This document shows, piece after piece, positions 1 through 8,720 of a DNA stretch of 42,285 nt. The notes beneath the pieces were generated by a model that was given only the letters and a program-made list of their open reading frames with translations, was not told the origin of the DNA and ran no database searches. A program made the position numbers and the translations under genes. The DNA is from Pseudopontixanthobacter vadosimaris (lineage in GTDB: Bacteria; Pseudomonadota; Alphaproteobacteria; Sphingomonadales; Sphingomonadaceae), in assembly GCF_012979275.1 (NCBI RefSeq), contig NZ_JABASZ010000011.1, forward strand, positions 1 through 42,285, read 5' to 3'. Positions within the stretch are counted from its first letter, which is position 1; each line of letters opens with the position of its first letter.

Positions 1-808
1 AACCGCCGCCGCCGAAGCCGCCATCCCGGCCCGAATTGGCCGCCGCATTGAGCGCGCTCCACAGCACGACCTGGCCGATGCCGGACGCCATGCCGCCGCG
101 ATAGCGCCTGCGGCTGCCCCGAGCGCCGCCGCCGCCGAACAGGAACATGAAAGCGACGATCAGCACGATCCAGAAGAAGACTCCGCCGATGTTCGCTTCA
201 TCCGAACTTCCGCCGCCCTGCGCCTCGGCTGCGGCGGCAGCTTCGGCGATGGCTTCCGCCGTGGCCGGCTCGGCATCGAGTATCTCGCGTATCTGCGTGA
301 CCGCCGCCACTATTCCGCCGGTGAAATCGCCTTCACGAAACGCCGGCACCATCGTGTCGCGGATGATCCGCCCCGACAGAGCATCGGTCAGTCGCCCCTG
401 TACGCCGCGAGCGGTCGCAATGCGGATTTCCCGTTCCTGCTGCGCCACCAGCAGCAGCACGCCTTCCTCGGTTTCGGCCCCGCCGATGTCCCATGTCTCG
501 ACCAGCGTCTGAGCGTAATTTTCGATGGGCTGCCCGCCGAGGCTGGGGACGGTGACAACGATGATCGCCCGCCCGGTCGCCTGGTTATAGGCGCGTAACT
601 CGCCTTCCAGCGCCGCCTGCTGCGCCGGGTCGATGATGTTCGCCGCGTCGAGCACCGGTCCTTCGGGGCGTGCGGGGATGTCCTGGGCCGCTACTTGCCC
701 GATCGCCAGAATACAGGCCGCACAGGCGGCGAGCACCAGCTGAAGCAGAAGCGAGTATCTTCGCGCTGCAGGGCAGGCATTCGGATGGATCGCGTTCAGC
801 GCGGTCAG
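1..808 (-). CDS. TPM-domain (YgcG-like) exported membrane protein, 3' end outside window
   Basis: Downstream partner of lemA. The readable product has an Arg-Arg n-region followed by a hydrophobic signal segment ending VAAQ. A TPM domain follows, with motifs such as LDAANIIDP, ATGRAIIVVTVPSLGG, TEEGVLLLVAQQEREIRI and GRGVQ-like GVQGRLTD. Then come an Ala/Glu-rich linker, a transmembrane segment (VFFWIVLIVAFMFLF) and a Gly-rich tail that runs off the window. TPM proteins are often paired with LemA and are thought to act at the membrane; the biochemical role is unclear. The frame has no ATG, GTG or TTG between its last in-frame stop (1019) and the signal peptide. The start given is a CTG at 808-806 that overlaps the lemA stop as CTGA, with GGGAG 7 nt upstream. 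The alternative is an ATG at 780 with one base missing in the following C-run. Family call is firm; start is not. Confidence 0.8.
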   Translation of the reverse strand, partial: MTALNAIHPNACPAARRYSLLLQLVLAACAACILAIGQVAAQDIPARPEGPVLDAANIIDPAQQAALEGELRAYNQATGRAIIVVTVPSLGGQPIENYAQTLVETWDIGGAETEEGVLLLVAQQEREIRIATARGVQGRLTDALSGRIIRDTMVPAFREGDFTGGIVAAVTQIREILDAEPATAEAIAEAAAAAEAQGGGSSDEANIGGVFFWIVLIVAFMFLFGGGGARGSRRRYRGGMASGIGQVVLWSALNAAANSGRDGGFGGGG

Positions 809-1428
809 TTCCCGGCTCCCGCTGTGCCGCCCATGCCGTCGAAGTTGACCGTTGGCGCATCCTGCGCGCCCGGCGCGGCGGAAAACGGCTCCATCCGTTC
901 CGCGCCGTGGATGATATTGGCCCCGATTGAGGAGGGAAAGGTGCGGATTTCCGTATTATAGGCCTGCACGGATTCATTGTAGCGCGTGCGGGCGACGTCG
1001 ATCCGGTTCTCGGTGCCTTCAAGCTGCGTCATCAGATCGGCGAAGCGCGCCTGGCTCTGCAATTGGGGGTAGTTTTCCACCACCGTCCGCAATTGGCCCA
1101 GCGCCTGGGTCAACTGATTCTGCGCATCCTGAAAGCGCTGGAACTCGGCCGGGTCGGACAGATCGTCGCTGGTGATGTTGATGCTGGTGGCGCGGGCGCG
1201 CGCGTTGGTGACATTGCTCAGGATCTCGCTTTCCGAACCGGCGGCAGCGCGGACCGTAGCGACAAGATTGGGCACGAGATCGGCACGGCGCTGATAGGCG
1301 CTTTCCACATCGCCCCAATCGGCCAGCGCCGCTTCTTCCAGCGTCGGAACGGAATTGATCCCGCAGGCCGACAGCGCGAGCGATGCGCCGATCAGGCAGG
1401 CGGTGCGGCGAATTGTCTTCATCTTCAT
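805..1428 (-). CDS. lemA: LemA family lipoprotein
   Basis: About 207 residues. The N-terminus MKMKTIRR is followed by a hydrophobic stretch and the lipobox LSAC (Cys22), so it is predicted to be a lipoprotein with the LemA helical bundle in the periplasm. Family hallmarks are visible: WGDVESAYQRRADLVPNL near the N-terminus, then VENYPQLQS and TRYNESVQAYNTEIRTFPS. LemA proteins are helical and of uncertain function. An ATG two codons upstream (1434) is possible, but AAGGA sits 7 nt from the ATG at 1428 and only 1 nt from the upstream one, so 1428 is preferred. The TPM-domain gene follows with a 2-3 nt overlap, consistent with translational coupling. Confidence 0.9.
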   Translation of the reverse strand: MKMKTIRRTACLIGASLALSACGINSVPTLEEAALADWGDVESAYQRRADLVPNLVATVRAAAGSESEILSNVTNARARATSINITSDDLSDPAEFQRFQDAQNQLTQALGQLRTVVENYPQLQSQARFADLMTQLEGTENRIDVARTRYNESVQAYNTEIRTFPSSIGANIIHGAERMEPFSAAPGAQDAPTVNFDGMGGTAGAGN

Positions 1429-1649
1429 GACCATGTCCTTGCTCTGGCCAGCCGTTGCCAGCCCTGTGCGGCGGCCCGTCAGAACGCCGCAGATATCTGT
1501 ATTGCCGGATTAGCACACCTTGGCAGCGAGGCAACAGGGGGAAAGCGCATGCCGCACGCCCTTGCACCCTTGCTGCGGCGATGGCATCGGTGCGATGAGC
1601 GGCCCGCTTCCGGCGCGGCGCTTTCGGCATCTATTGGCGGGACGATCGT

Positions 1650-2144
1650 GTGACGTTTCTGGACGAATTCAAGAAATTCATCGCACGCGGCAATGTCCTC
1701 GACCTGGCCGTCGGCGTGGTGATCGGGGCAGCCTTCGGCAAGATCACCACCTCGCTCACCGAAAGCATCCTGATGCCGCTGATCGGCTGGATCTTCGGCG
1801 ATGTCGATTTTTCCAACTGGTTCATCCGGCTGAGCGAAATTCCCGCCGGTTACACTGGTGCCGCGGACAATTACGCGCAATTGAAGGAAGCCGGGGTGGC
1901 GATGATCGGCTATGGCGATTTCCTGACTCAGATCACCAATTTCCTCATCCTCGCTTTTGCGTTGTTCCTGATCGTCCGCATGGCCAACCGGATCATGGAT
2001 TCGGCCGAGGAAAAGAAGAAGGAAGCCGAAAACACGTCGGATGTGCAGGAGGTCGCGACCGATCCGCAGCTCGACGTGCTGAACGAGATCCTGGCCCAAC
2101 TGAAGCAGGACGGCAGGGCGGCTCCGCCAGACACTTCACATTAA
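1650..2144 (+). CDS. mscL: Large-conductance mechanosensitive channel MscL
   Basis: 164 residues with a GTG start (gtg acg ttt ctg gac). The N-terminal amphipathic helix FLDEFKKFIARGNVLDLAVG and the first transmembrane helix (GVVIGAAFGKITTSL) are typical MscL. A periplasmic loop and a second helix (FLTQITNFLILAFALFLIV, about residues 90-110) follow, and the C-terminus is a charged cytoplasmic bundle (EEKKKEAE). MscL assembles as a homopentamer in the inner membrane and opens a large pore during hypo-osmotic shock. The loop is somewhat longer than in E. coli MscL (136 aa), as is common in alphaproteobacteria. It is transcribed away from lemA, and the tmRNA gene begins immediately after its stop. 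Confidence 0.97.
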   Translation: MTFLDEFKKFIARGNVLDLAVGVVIGAAFGKITTSLTESILMPLIGWIFGDVDFSNWFIRLSEIPAGYTGAADNYAQLKEAGVAMIGYGDFLTQITNFLILAFALFLIVRMANRIMDSAEEKKKEAENTSDVQEVATDPQLDVLNEILAQLKQDGRAAPPDTSH

Positions 2145-2162
2145 GGAAATATCGCCTATATG
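2135..2162 (+). promoter_or_regulatory. Candidate promoter of the tmRNA gene
   Basis: TTCACA at 2135-2140 and TATATG at 2157-2162 are separated by 16 bp and resemble -35 and -10 boxes. A start near 2169 would lie just upstream of the acceptor half of ssrA. The -35 box overlaps the last codons of mscL. This is pattern matching only. Confidence 0.35.
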
Positions 2163-2168
2163 GGTGCT

Positions 2169-2515
2169 GTCGGTTTCGGCCGGCTATGGCGATAAATTGC
2201 GGTGTGCAATAAGCACAACGGACCCGGGGGCAGTACCCGGCGGCTCCACCACAAATCGCGCGAAAGCGTGGTTTCTGACGGGGCCGAACTAGGATCGACG
2301 TGTGCCCAAAAGCACTGTTTTCGCCCGGGTTGAGAATCCCCGTTAAAAGCTCGCAACACACAAGTGCCAATGACAATGAAGCACTCGCAATCGCCGCGTA
2401 ATTTTAAGGCCTAGCGGCCTGAATTTACAAAGCTAAGCGCGGTTGGACTCACCGGGCAACAGAAGAGTTACGGGGCTCCGGGGGTAGCTAGCAACAGAAA
2501 CCCCCACCTTGGATT
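2169..2515 (+). ncRNA. ssrA: tmRNA, circularly permuted two-piece form
   Basis: The acceptor half comes first and ends in CGGCTCC-ACCA at 2241-2251. The mRNA-like half begins GGGGCCG at 2280-2286. These 7-nt strands pair to form the acceptor stem, with a G·U at the third pair as in tRNA-Ala. CGTGTGC (2297-2303) pairs with the acceptor-half GCACAACG, giving P2. The tag reading frame starts at the GCC resume codon (2366-2368) and encodes ANDNEALAIAA, stopping at TAA 2399-2401; with the charged alanine the tag is AANDNEALAIAA. The 2252-2279 spacer would be removed during processing. Pseudoknot-like segments follow, the last being GGGGG...CCCCC around 2480-2506. With SmpB it rescues stalled ribosomes and tags proteins for proteolysis. 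Outer ends are approximate. Confidence 0.96.
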
Positions 2516-2572
2516 CCAGTGCAGATGTACCGCAGGAAAGCCGCCTTTTCACGCCCCTGTAGCCATCGCGCG

Positions 2573-2818
2573 CTATTTCGCAGGCGCATCTTCCCCCGCG
2601 CGCTGCTCATTCTCCAGTCGCACACAGTCGAGGATCTTGGCGCCGCCCAGGAACACCGCGCCCGTGCAGGCGAGGAACAGCAGCACGCCGCCCATACCGG
2701 GAAATTCGACCAGATACGCCTTTCCACGCTCCACCGCGCCCAGCGCCAGGGCGAAGATGATCATGAACGCTTCCCAGCGTGTCTTGATCGTGAACAGTCG
2801 CTTTATCCTGGGCAGCAC
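2573..2818 (-). CDS. Small conserved membrane protein
   Basis: 81 residues. The GTG start at 2818 is chosen because GAAAGG lies 6 nt upstream and it gives the basic N-terminus MLPRIKRLFTIKTRWEAF. Two hydrophobic segments follow (MIIFALALGAVERG and GGVLLFLACTGAVFLGGAKIL), then a charged tail rich in Glu and Arg. The pattern KRLFTIKTRWEA...ALGAVERG resembles small uncharacterised inner-membrane proteins that I associate with sphingomonads; this is from memory and not a database match. It converges on ssrA. The upstream DNA carries three GTTAAC words (see the regulatory entry). No function can be assigned. Confidence 0.7.
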   Translation of the reverse strand: MLPRIKRLFTIKTRWEAFMIIFALALGAVERGKAYLVEFPGMGGVLLFLACTGAVFLGGAKILDCVRLENEQRAGEDAPAK

Positions 2819-2830
2819 ATCGAACCTTTC

Positions 2831-2922
2831 GTTAACGACCTGCAACGCAAACACCGTGCCATTGCCCGCATGCCGTGCGATGCGATGGTTAACACCGCCC
2901 GCGACGTTAACGCATTGTAAAC
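2831..2922 (-). promoter_or_regulatory. GTTAAC cluster, candidate CtrA-type sites
   Basis: GTTAAC occurs at 2831-2836, 2888-2893 and 2906-2911. On the minus strand the middle one reads TTAACCAT, which matches the CtrA half-site. The outermost region reads TTTA-N7-TTAAC, one mismatch from the consensus TTAA-N7-TTAAC. It lies just upstream of the small membrane protein gene. Site identity is inferred by resemblance only. Confidence 0.35.
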
Positions 2923-2955
2923 CACGCCGGCACTCTGTCCATACTCCGCGCCCGA

Positions 2956-4230
2956 TCAGGCGAGGTCGCCAAGATCCAGAAGGTCGAGAAGCGCGGCGCG
3001 GGCGGCGACCACCTGCTGTGCAAGTGCGGGATTGCCGACCGCCGATGGTTCGATGCATTCGGGCCAGTGCCTCTCGACGACGCGTGCGATGGCGTCGGCC
3101 TTGCCTTCATCGAGCAGGAAGCGCGGATCGACCGTGGCGGGGTCGCAGGCGACGCGCAGCCGCAGGCAGGCGGGCCCGCCGCCATTGGCCATGCTCTGCG
3201 TGACGTCGACGGGGGTGACCCTGCGGATCGGTCCATTTCCTGCCTCCATCCGGTCGAGAAAACGGCGGACCGCCGCGCTGTTCCAGCTTTCCATCGGCAC
3301 CACCAGCGCCATGTTCCCATCCGGCAAGGTCACCAGCTGTGCGTTGAACAGATAGGTCGCGATGGCTTCGGCAAGGCTGACGTCGCTTGATGGAACCTCC
3401 ACCACCTGCAGTTCGGGAAACGCTGCGCGGATCGCCTCATAGGCACCTTCCCGCTCGGCGAAGGCTTCTTCATGCGTGAACAGCACGCGCCCGTTGGCGA
3501 CGGAAACGACGTCGTTGTGAAACGCCCCTGCTTCGATAGCGGCAGGGTTCTGTTCGATGAAGATCGTGCGCTCCGGCGAAAGGCCGTGCAGCCGGGCGAC
3601 CGCGCGGCTGGCCTGAAGGCTCTGCCGCGCCGGAAAAGCGCCGCCGGGGCGGCCATAGACGAAGACTTCGACGCCGGGAGCCGCATGTTCGGTGCAAAGC
3701 CGCATGTGATTGGCGGCGCCCTCGTCGCCGAAGAACGGGGGCACGGCATCATGCAGGGCAAAGGCGGAGTCGTCGGCGAAAGCCACGGCAAGCTGCGCCT
3801 TCGTGTCCCGCCATTCCTGCGCCCGGTGCGGCATGGTGGCGAGGTTGGCCGGGGTGAGGTGGCAACGCCCGTCCGCCGTATCGGGCGCGGGGCTTACCGT
3901 CGCCGCATTCGCCGTCCACATGGCGCTGGCCGACCATGCCGCGGCAACGAGCGGCCGGTTCTCGCGCTCTGCCGCATCGCTTTGCGTCAGTCCCAATCGG
4001 GCGAGGAAACTCTCGTTCGGGCGGGGCAGGGGCAGGAGAAAGCCCTGCGGCAAACCCAATGCCATGTTGGCGCGCATCTTCGCCAGCCCCTGCAGCGCCG
4101 CCGCACGGGGGTGCGATATGTCGCCTGCATGGCTGGTCGCGGCGAGGTTGCCGAGGCTGAGACCGGCATAATTATGCGAAGGGCCGACGATGCCGTCGAA
4201 ATTGATCTCTCGCAGTCTGGCGTGATTCAT
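2956..4230 (-). CDS. astB: N-succinylarginine dihydrolase
   Basis: 424 residues, close to the usual 440-450. It hydrolyses N2-succinylarginine to succinylornithine, CO2 and two ammonia, the second step of the arginine succinyltransferase pathway, in the cytoplasm. The N-terminus EINFDGIVGPSHNYAGLSLG is diagnostic. Catalytic residues are visible: Cys355 in NGGGPACLRLRV, His238 in AFHNDVVSVANG and Glu170 in FFGDEGAANHMRLC. The start overlaps the astA stop by 4 nt (ATGA), so translation is probably coupled. It is the last gene of the M20-astA-astB operon. Confidence 0.97.
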   Translation of the reverse strand: MNHARLREINFDGIVGPSHNYAGLSLGNLAATSHAGDISHPRAAALQGLAKMRANMALGLPQGFLLPLPRPNESFLARLGLTQSDAAERENRPLVAAAWSASAMWTANAATVSPAPDTADGRCHLTPANLATMPHRAQEWRDTKAQLAVAFADDSAFALHDAVPPFFGDEGAANHMRLCTEHAAPGVEVFVYGRPGGAFPARQSLQASRAVARLHGLSPERTIFIEQNPAAIEAGAFHNDVVSVANGRVLFTHEEAFAEREGAYEAIRAAFPELQVVEVPSSDVSLAEAIATYLFNAQLVTLPDGNMALVVPMESWNSAAVRRFLDRMEAGNGPIRRVTPVDVTQSMANGGGPACLRLRVACDPATVDPRFLLDEGKADAIARVVERHWPECIEPSAVGNPALAQQVVAARAALLDLLDLGDLA

Positions 4231-5243
4231 CGTGCAACGCTCCAGATCGTGTCGCCGGGTTTCACATCCAGCAGGTCGGCCGCGCTGGCATCGATGGCGA
4301 TGGTGCCGTCCTCCTGCATTTCGCGCGCGCCGTAGCAGGCGCGGAACCCGGTCAGCCGGCCTGTGGCCAGCAGGGCTTTCTCACCCTTCGCCAGCCGGAC
4401 TGCGGAGATCTCCGCCCCATTTGCCTCGCGCACGCTCTTCACGGCATCGGTACGGGCGATCATGCTGGGGCCGCCATCGAAAATGTCGACATATCCTTCG
4501 TAGGAGAATCCCTCGTTCTCCAGCATCCGCATGGCCGCGCGGCCCGATGGATGCGGTATGCCGATGGCGCTGCGGGCAGCCTTCGACAACATGGCGACAT
4601 AGATCGGGTGCTTGGGCATCAGATCGGCAATGAACTGGTTGCCCGTGACCGAATTGAAATGATCCGCCTCCTGGAAGGTCATTCCGAAGAACCGGCCCGC
4701 CACCCCGTCCCAGAACGGCGATCCGCCCCCTTCGTCGATGATGCCGCGCAATTCGGCCAGAATACGATCCGCGAACCGAGCGCGGTGCATGGCAATGAAC
4801 AGGTAGCGGCTGCGCGCCAGCAGCAGGCCCAGACCACCCGCGCGCTCGCCGGGGTGCAGGAACAATCCGCCAACCTCGGCGCAGCCTTCGAGGTCCGTTG
4901 TCAGGCTGAGCAGCTCGGCCCGTACCGTGCGGTCCAGTTCCTGGCTGTGCTGGGTGATCGTGTTCAGGCGATAGGAATAGAACGGCCAGCGCTGGCCCAC
5001 CTGGCTGAAGATCTGGCAGGTGCCGCGCACTTCGCCCGATTCGGCATTTTCCAGCACCAGCACGAATTGTTCGTCGGCAAGGGTATCTTCCTGCCTCTGG
5101 AATGCCGTCGCTGCGCGGGCCAGCTTTCCGCTCAGCGAATCGCGGTCAGGCGGCAGGTTGGTGAAGCCGCCGCCGGTCAGTTTCGCCATTTCGTAAACGG
5201 GTTCGAGGTCGTCCGCCCGCGCGGCCCGCAGGCGGAAGGTCAC
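4227..5243 (-). CDS. astA: Arginine N-succinyltransferase
   Basis: 338 residues, against 344 in E. coli AstA. It transfers succinyl from succinyl-CoA to the alpha-amino group of arginine, the first step of the AST catabolic pathway. Sequence support: N-terminal RAARADDLEPVYEMAKLTGGGFTNLP, LFLHPGERAGGLGLLLARSRYLF (about 127-149) for acyl-CoA binding, SPFWDGVAGRFFGMTF (175-190) and MPKHPIYVAML (209-219). Only one subunit gene is present, so a homomeric enzyme is likely. It overlaps the upstream M20 gene by 4 nt and astB by 4 nt, a compact operon. Induction by arginine is known in other bacteria but no operator is recognised here. Confidence 0.97.
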   Translation of the reverse strand: MTFRLRAARADDLEPVYEMAKLTGGGFTNLPPDRDSLSGKLARAATAFQRQEDTLADEQFVLVLENAESGEVRGTCQIFSQVGQRWPFYSYRLNTITQHSQELDRTVRAELLSLTTDLEGCAEVGGLFLHPGERAGGLGLLLARSRYLFIAMHRARFADRILAELRGIIDEGGGSPFWDGVAGRFFGMTFQEADHFNSVTGNQFIADLMPKHPIYVAMLSKAARSAIGIPHPSGRAAMRMLENEGFSYEGYVDIFDGGPSMIARTDAVKSVREANGAEISAVRLAKGEKALLATGRLTGFRACYGAREMQEDGTIAIDASAADLLDVKPGDTIWSVAR

Positions 5244-6451
5244 AATCTGTCTCCCGATGCGATTTCCCGCAGGACCAGCGCCGAGAGAGCCGCCCTTTCG
5301 CGCAAAGAGGATACGATCATGAATTCATCCGACGAATGGATCTTCCCCCCGCGCACGCCCATGGTGTCGACCACCGGCACCCCGCAGGACGCGATATTGT
5401 TGCCGTCACAGACGCCGCCGGTGGCTTGCCAGCCGATGTCCTGCCCCAGCATCCGCCCGCAATCGTGGACGATATCGAACAGCTTCTGCGCGCGCCCGTC
5501 GACTGGCTTGGGCGGACGGGTCACGCCGCCATGCAGTTCCACGCCGACGTCATGCGCCTGCCGAACCCGGCCCATCAGTTCCTGTAGTTGCGCTTCGAAG
5601 CGTTCCCCGGCGCTGGGTTCGCGGGGGCGGATGTTGAAGCGCAGGACGGCGATATCGGGCACGACATTGTTGGCCGCGCCGCCGTCGATCTTCGCGGGGT
5701 TTACCGGGCAGTCCTGCGTTTGCGCTTCCTTCAGTCCCACGGCAAGGGCGGCTGCGGCGACCAGCGCATTGCGCCCGTCCTGCGGGTTGCGCCCGGCATG
5801 GGCGCTGCGCCCGCGCACGATCAGCGAATAATTGCCGGTGCCGCCGCGGGCATGAGCCAGCGTGCCATCGGGCAGCGCGCTGGGTTCATAGGTCAGCGCC
5901 GCCGCCTTGCCCTGCGCCAGCGTCTCGATCAGGCTGCGCGACGACAGCGATCCCGTCTCCTCGTCCGAATTGACGAGAACGTCGTAGCCGACCTTCGCCG
6001 CGGCGTCAGAACCCTCGAACGCCAGCAAGGCGTGCAGCATGACGGCGAGCCCGCCCTTCATGTCGGCAGTGCCCGGGCCGTTGATGATGTCCTCATCCGT
6101 GCGGGTCAGCGACTGGAAGGGATGATCCGCCGGAAAGACGGTATCCATATGGCCGGTGAGCACGAAGCGCCGTTCGGCGTCAGGGCGCACGCGCAGCACA
6201 AGATGCTTGCCGTGTTGCTTTGCAAACTCCTTTCCGTCCGCGTCTATCGCCGTGACCTCGGCCGGTTCGACAAGCTCGACCTCGCCGGGGAGAGCGGAAA
6301 ACGCATTCGCCAGCCGGTCCGCCATCGCCGCCAGCCCCTCCAGATTGGCGGTGCCGCTGTTGATCGCGGCCCAGTCCTCCACCTGTTGCAGCATGGCGGA
6401 ATGGTCAATCATCTCGAACAGCGGAGCGGCGGCGGGGTCGATCTTTGTCAT
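5240..6451 (-). CDS. M20-family metallohydrolase of the arginine succinyl operon
   Basis: 403 residues, with the two-domain dizinc peptidase fold expected of M20 (carboxypeptidase G2-like). Metal and catalytic residues are visible: His101 in TGHMDTVFP, bridging Asp130 in [10 protein letters not shown], the Glu164-Glu165 pair in NSDEETGS, Glu189 in LTYEPS and His372 in GKIHSSDEF. The lid dimerisation domain contains [17 protein letters not shown]. It is first in the operon and overlaps astA by 4 nt, which suggests a job in arginine catabolism. Plausible substrates are N-succinylornithine or N-succinylglutamate, which would make it a non-orthologous replacement for a late AST step. That is inference; the family also cleaves folate glutamate, acetylornithine and dipeptides. 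Confidence 0.85.
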   Translation of the reverse strand: MTKIDPAAAPLFEMIDHSAMLQQVEDWAAINSGTANLEGLAAMADRLANAFSALPGEVELVEPAEVTAIDADGKEFAKQHGKHLVLRVRPDAERRFVLTGHMDTVFPADHPFQSLTRTDEDIINGPGTADMKGGLAVMLHALLAFEGSDAAAKVGYDVLVNSDEETGSLSSRSLIETLAQGKAAALTYEPSALPDGTLAHARGGTGNYSLIVRGRSAHAGRNPQDGRNALVAAAALAVGLKEAQTQDCPVNPAKIDGGAANNVVPDIAVLRFNIRPREPSAGERFEAQLQELMGRVRQAHDVGVELHGGVTRPPKPVDGRAQKLFDIVHDCGRMLGQDIGWQATGGVCDGNNIASCGVPVVDTMGVRGGKIHSSDEFMIVSSLRERAALSALVLREIASGDRL

Positions 6452-6616
6452 GCCCGGCGTCTAGCCCCAGGGCGGCGCGCGGCCAACCCCGTTGCAAATA
6501 TCTGCGCACCTGTTCATAAGTCCGGCCGTTCCTCCCCGGAAAGTCAGATCGCCGACCAGACTGCCCGCCTTCACCGGCGGCGCTGCGGCCATGAATCTTG
6601 GGCAAGGAACGATTGC

Positions 6617-8716
6617 ATGACCAAATATACGAACCGCGCAGGCCTGAAGGTCGATCCGCAACTGGCCTCCTTCATCGAGGACGAGGTGCTGGCGGCCACC
6701 GGCAGGGACGCGGAAGAGTTCTGGAGCGGCTTTGCCAGGCTGCTGGAGAATTTCGCACCCCGTAACCGGAAGTTGCTGGCCACGCGAGAGGATTTGCAGG
6801 CGAGGATCGACGAATGGCACCGGCAGCGCCGGGGCCAGCGCCACGATGCGGACGCCTATCGCGCCTTCCTGACCGAGATTGGCTATCTCGTGCCGGAACC
6901 CGGCGCTTTCACCATCGGCACGAAGGCCGTGGACGCCGAGATCGCGACCATGGCCGGGCCGCAGCTGGTGGTCCCGGTGCTGAATGCGCGCTTCCTGCTG
7001 AATGCCGCCAATGCGCGCTGGGGCAGTCTCTACGACGCCTTTTATGGCACCGACGCACTGGATGCCGAACCTGCAAGACCGGGCGGATATGACGAAGCAC
7101 GCGGTGCTGCGGTCATCGCCAGAGGGCGCAATTTCCTGGACGAGGCGCTGCCTCTCGCCTCCGGAAGCTGGTCCGATGTGACGGATGTGGCGAAAGCGGA
7201 ACTGGCGGACCCTGCACGCTTCGTGGGCCGGACGCAGCGCGGCTTTCTTTACCGCAACAACGGCCTGCATATCGAGATCGTAGTGGATCCCGGCAATCCG
7301 ATCGGTTCAGGCGACAGGGCCAGCATCGCCGATATCGTCCTCGAAGCGGCGCTGACCACCATCGTCGACCTGGAAGATTCGGTCGCGGCCGTCGATGCCG
7401 AGGACAAGCTGGTCGCCTATCGCAACTGGCTCGGCGTCATCCGCGGCGATCTCGAGGAACGCTTCGAGAAGGGCGGCAGGAGTGTCACCCGCGCCCTGGC
7501 GGAGGACCGGCAGGTGACCTTGCCCGATGACAGCACCGAAAACCTGCCCGGACGCAGCCTGCTGTTCGTGCGCAATGTCGGCCACCTGATGACCAATCCG
7601 GCGATCCTCACCAGCGACGACGCAGAAGTGCCCGAAGGAATCATGGACGCGGTGGTCACCAGCGCGATCGGTGCCATCGACGTCGCCGGAAAGGGGCGCT
7701 TCGCCAACAGCCGCGAAGGCAATATCTACATCGTGAAGCCCAAGATGCACGGGCCTGCGGAATGCGCCTTCACCAATGATCTGTTCGACGCAGCGGAAGA
7801 TCTGCTGGGCCTGCCGCGCCACACGATCAAGGTCGGCATCATGGACGAGGAACGGCGCACCAGTGCCAATCTGGCCGCCTGCATCCACGCGGTGAAGGAC
7901 CGGATCGTCTTCATCAATACCGGTTTCCTCGACCGCACCGGCGATGAAATCCACACCTCGATGCAGGCCGGGCCGATGGTGCGCAAGGGGGCGATGAAGA
8001 ACAGCGCCTGGCTGCGCGCCTACGAGGCTCGCAATGTCGCCATCGGCCTGGCGCACGGCCTGTCCGGCAAGGCGCAGATCGGCAAGGGCATGTGGGCCGC
8101 GCCCGACCGGATGGGCGCGATGATGGAGGAGAAGATCGCCCATCTGCAGGCCGGCGCCAACACCGCCTGGGTGCCGTCGCCCACCGCCGCGACGCTGCAT
8201 GCGCTGCATTACCACGCGCTCGATGTGTTCGCACTGCAGGAGCGGTTGACCGCCATTCCCGGTCTGCATGAATTGCTGACCATTCCGCTGGCGGAAGGCA
8301 CGAACTGGAGCGAGGAAGAAATTCGCGACGAACTCGATAATAATGCGCAAGGATTACTCGGCTATGTGGTGCGCTGGGTGGGGCAGGGCATCGGCTGTTC
8401 CAAGGTGCCCGATATCGACGACATAGGCCTGATGGAAGATCGCGCCACGCTGCGTATTTCCAGTCAGCACATGGCCAATTGGCTGCTGCACGGTGTCTGC
8501 ACGCGCGAACAGGTAATGGATTCGCTGAAACGCATGGCGGCAAAGGTGGACGCGCAGAACGAGGGCGATCCCGGCTATGTCAGAATGGCGCCCGATTTCG
8601 ACGGAGTGGCGTTCAGGGCGGCCTGCGACCTGATGTTCGAAGGCGTTTCGCAGCCCAGCGGCTATACCGAACCGCTGCTTCACGAATGGCGGGCGAGGGC
8701 GAAGGCGGTCTGCTGA
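6617..8716 (+). CDS. glcB: Malate synthase G
   Basis: 699 residues, the length of the single-chain G isoform. It condenses glyoxylate with acetyl-CoA to malate in the cytosol. Recognisable stretches are [46 protein letters not shown] and [21 protein letters not shown]. The start ATG at 6617 is preceded by AAGGAA with 7 nt spacing; the frame stays open far upstream, but that DNA is antisense to the M20 gene and is not coding. It is transcribed divergently from the ast operon and converges on rsmA with only 4 bp between stops. No isocitrate lyase gene is in view, so whether it serves a glyoxylate shunt or glycolate use cannot be read here. Confidence 0.97.
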   Translation: MTKYTNRAGLKVDPQLASFIEDEVLAATGRDAEEFWSGFARLLENFAPRNRKLLATREDLQARIDEWHRQRRGQRHDADAYRAFLTEIGYLVPEPGAFTIGTKAVDAEIATMAGPQLVVPVLNARFLLNAANARWGSLYDAFYGTDALDAEPARPGGYDEARGAAVIARGRNFLDEALPLASGSWSDVTDVAKAELADPARFVGRTQRGFLYRNNGLHIEIVVDPGNPIGSGDRASIADIVLEAALTTIVDLEDSVAAVDAEDKLVAYRNWLGVIRGDLEERFEKGGRSVTRALAEDRQVTLPDDSTENLPGRSLLFVRNVGHLMTNPAILTSDDAEVPEGIMDAVVTSAIGAIDVAGKGRFANSREGNIYIVKPKMHGPAECAFTNDLFDAAEDLLGLPRHTIKVGIMDEERRTSANLAACIHAVKDRIVFINTGFLDRTGDEIHTSMQAGPMVRKGAMKNSAWLRAYEARNVAIGLAHGLSGKAQIGKGMWAAPDRMGAMMEEKIAHLQAGANTAWVPSPTAATLHALHYHALDVFALQERLTAIPGLHELLTIPLAEGTNWSEEEIRDELDNNAQGLLGYVVRWVGQGIGCSKVPDIDDIGLMEDRATLRISSQHMANWLLHGVCTREQVMDSLKRMAAKVDAQNEGDPGYVRMAPDFDGVAFRAACDLMFEGVSQPSGYTEPLLHEWRARAKAVC

Positions 8717-8720
8717 AGGT

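Noticed and set aside
2573-3058. 161-residue reading of the small membrane protein frame
   Set aside because: The N-terminal extension is Arg-rich and without conservation pattern; the GTG at 2818 has a ribosome site.
5588-6616. Long plus-strand frame upstream of malate synthase
   Set aside because: Antisense to the M20 gene and generated by high GC; the ribosome site at 6604-6609 fixes the true start.
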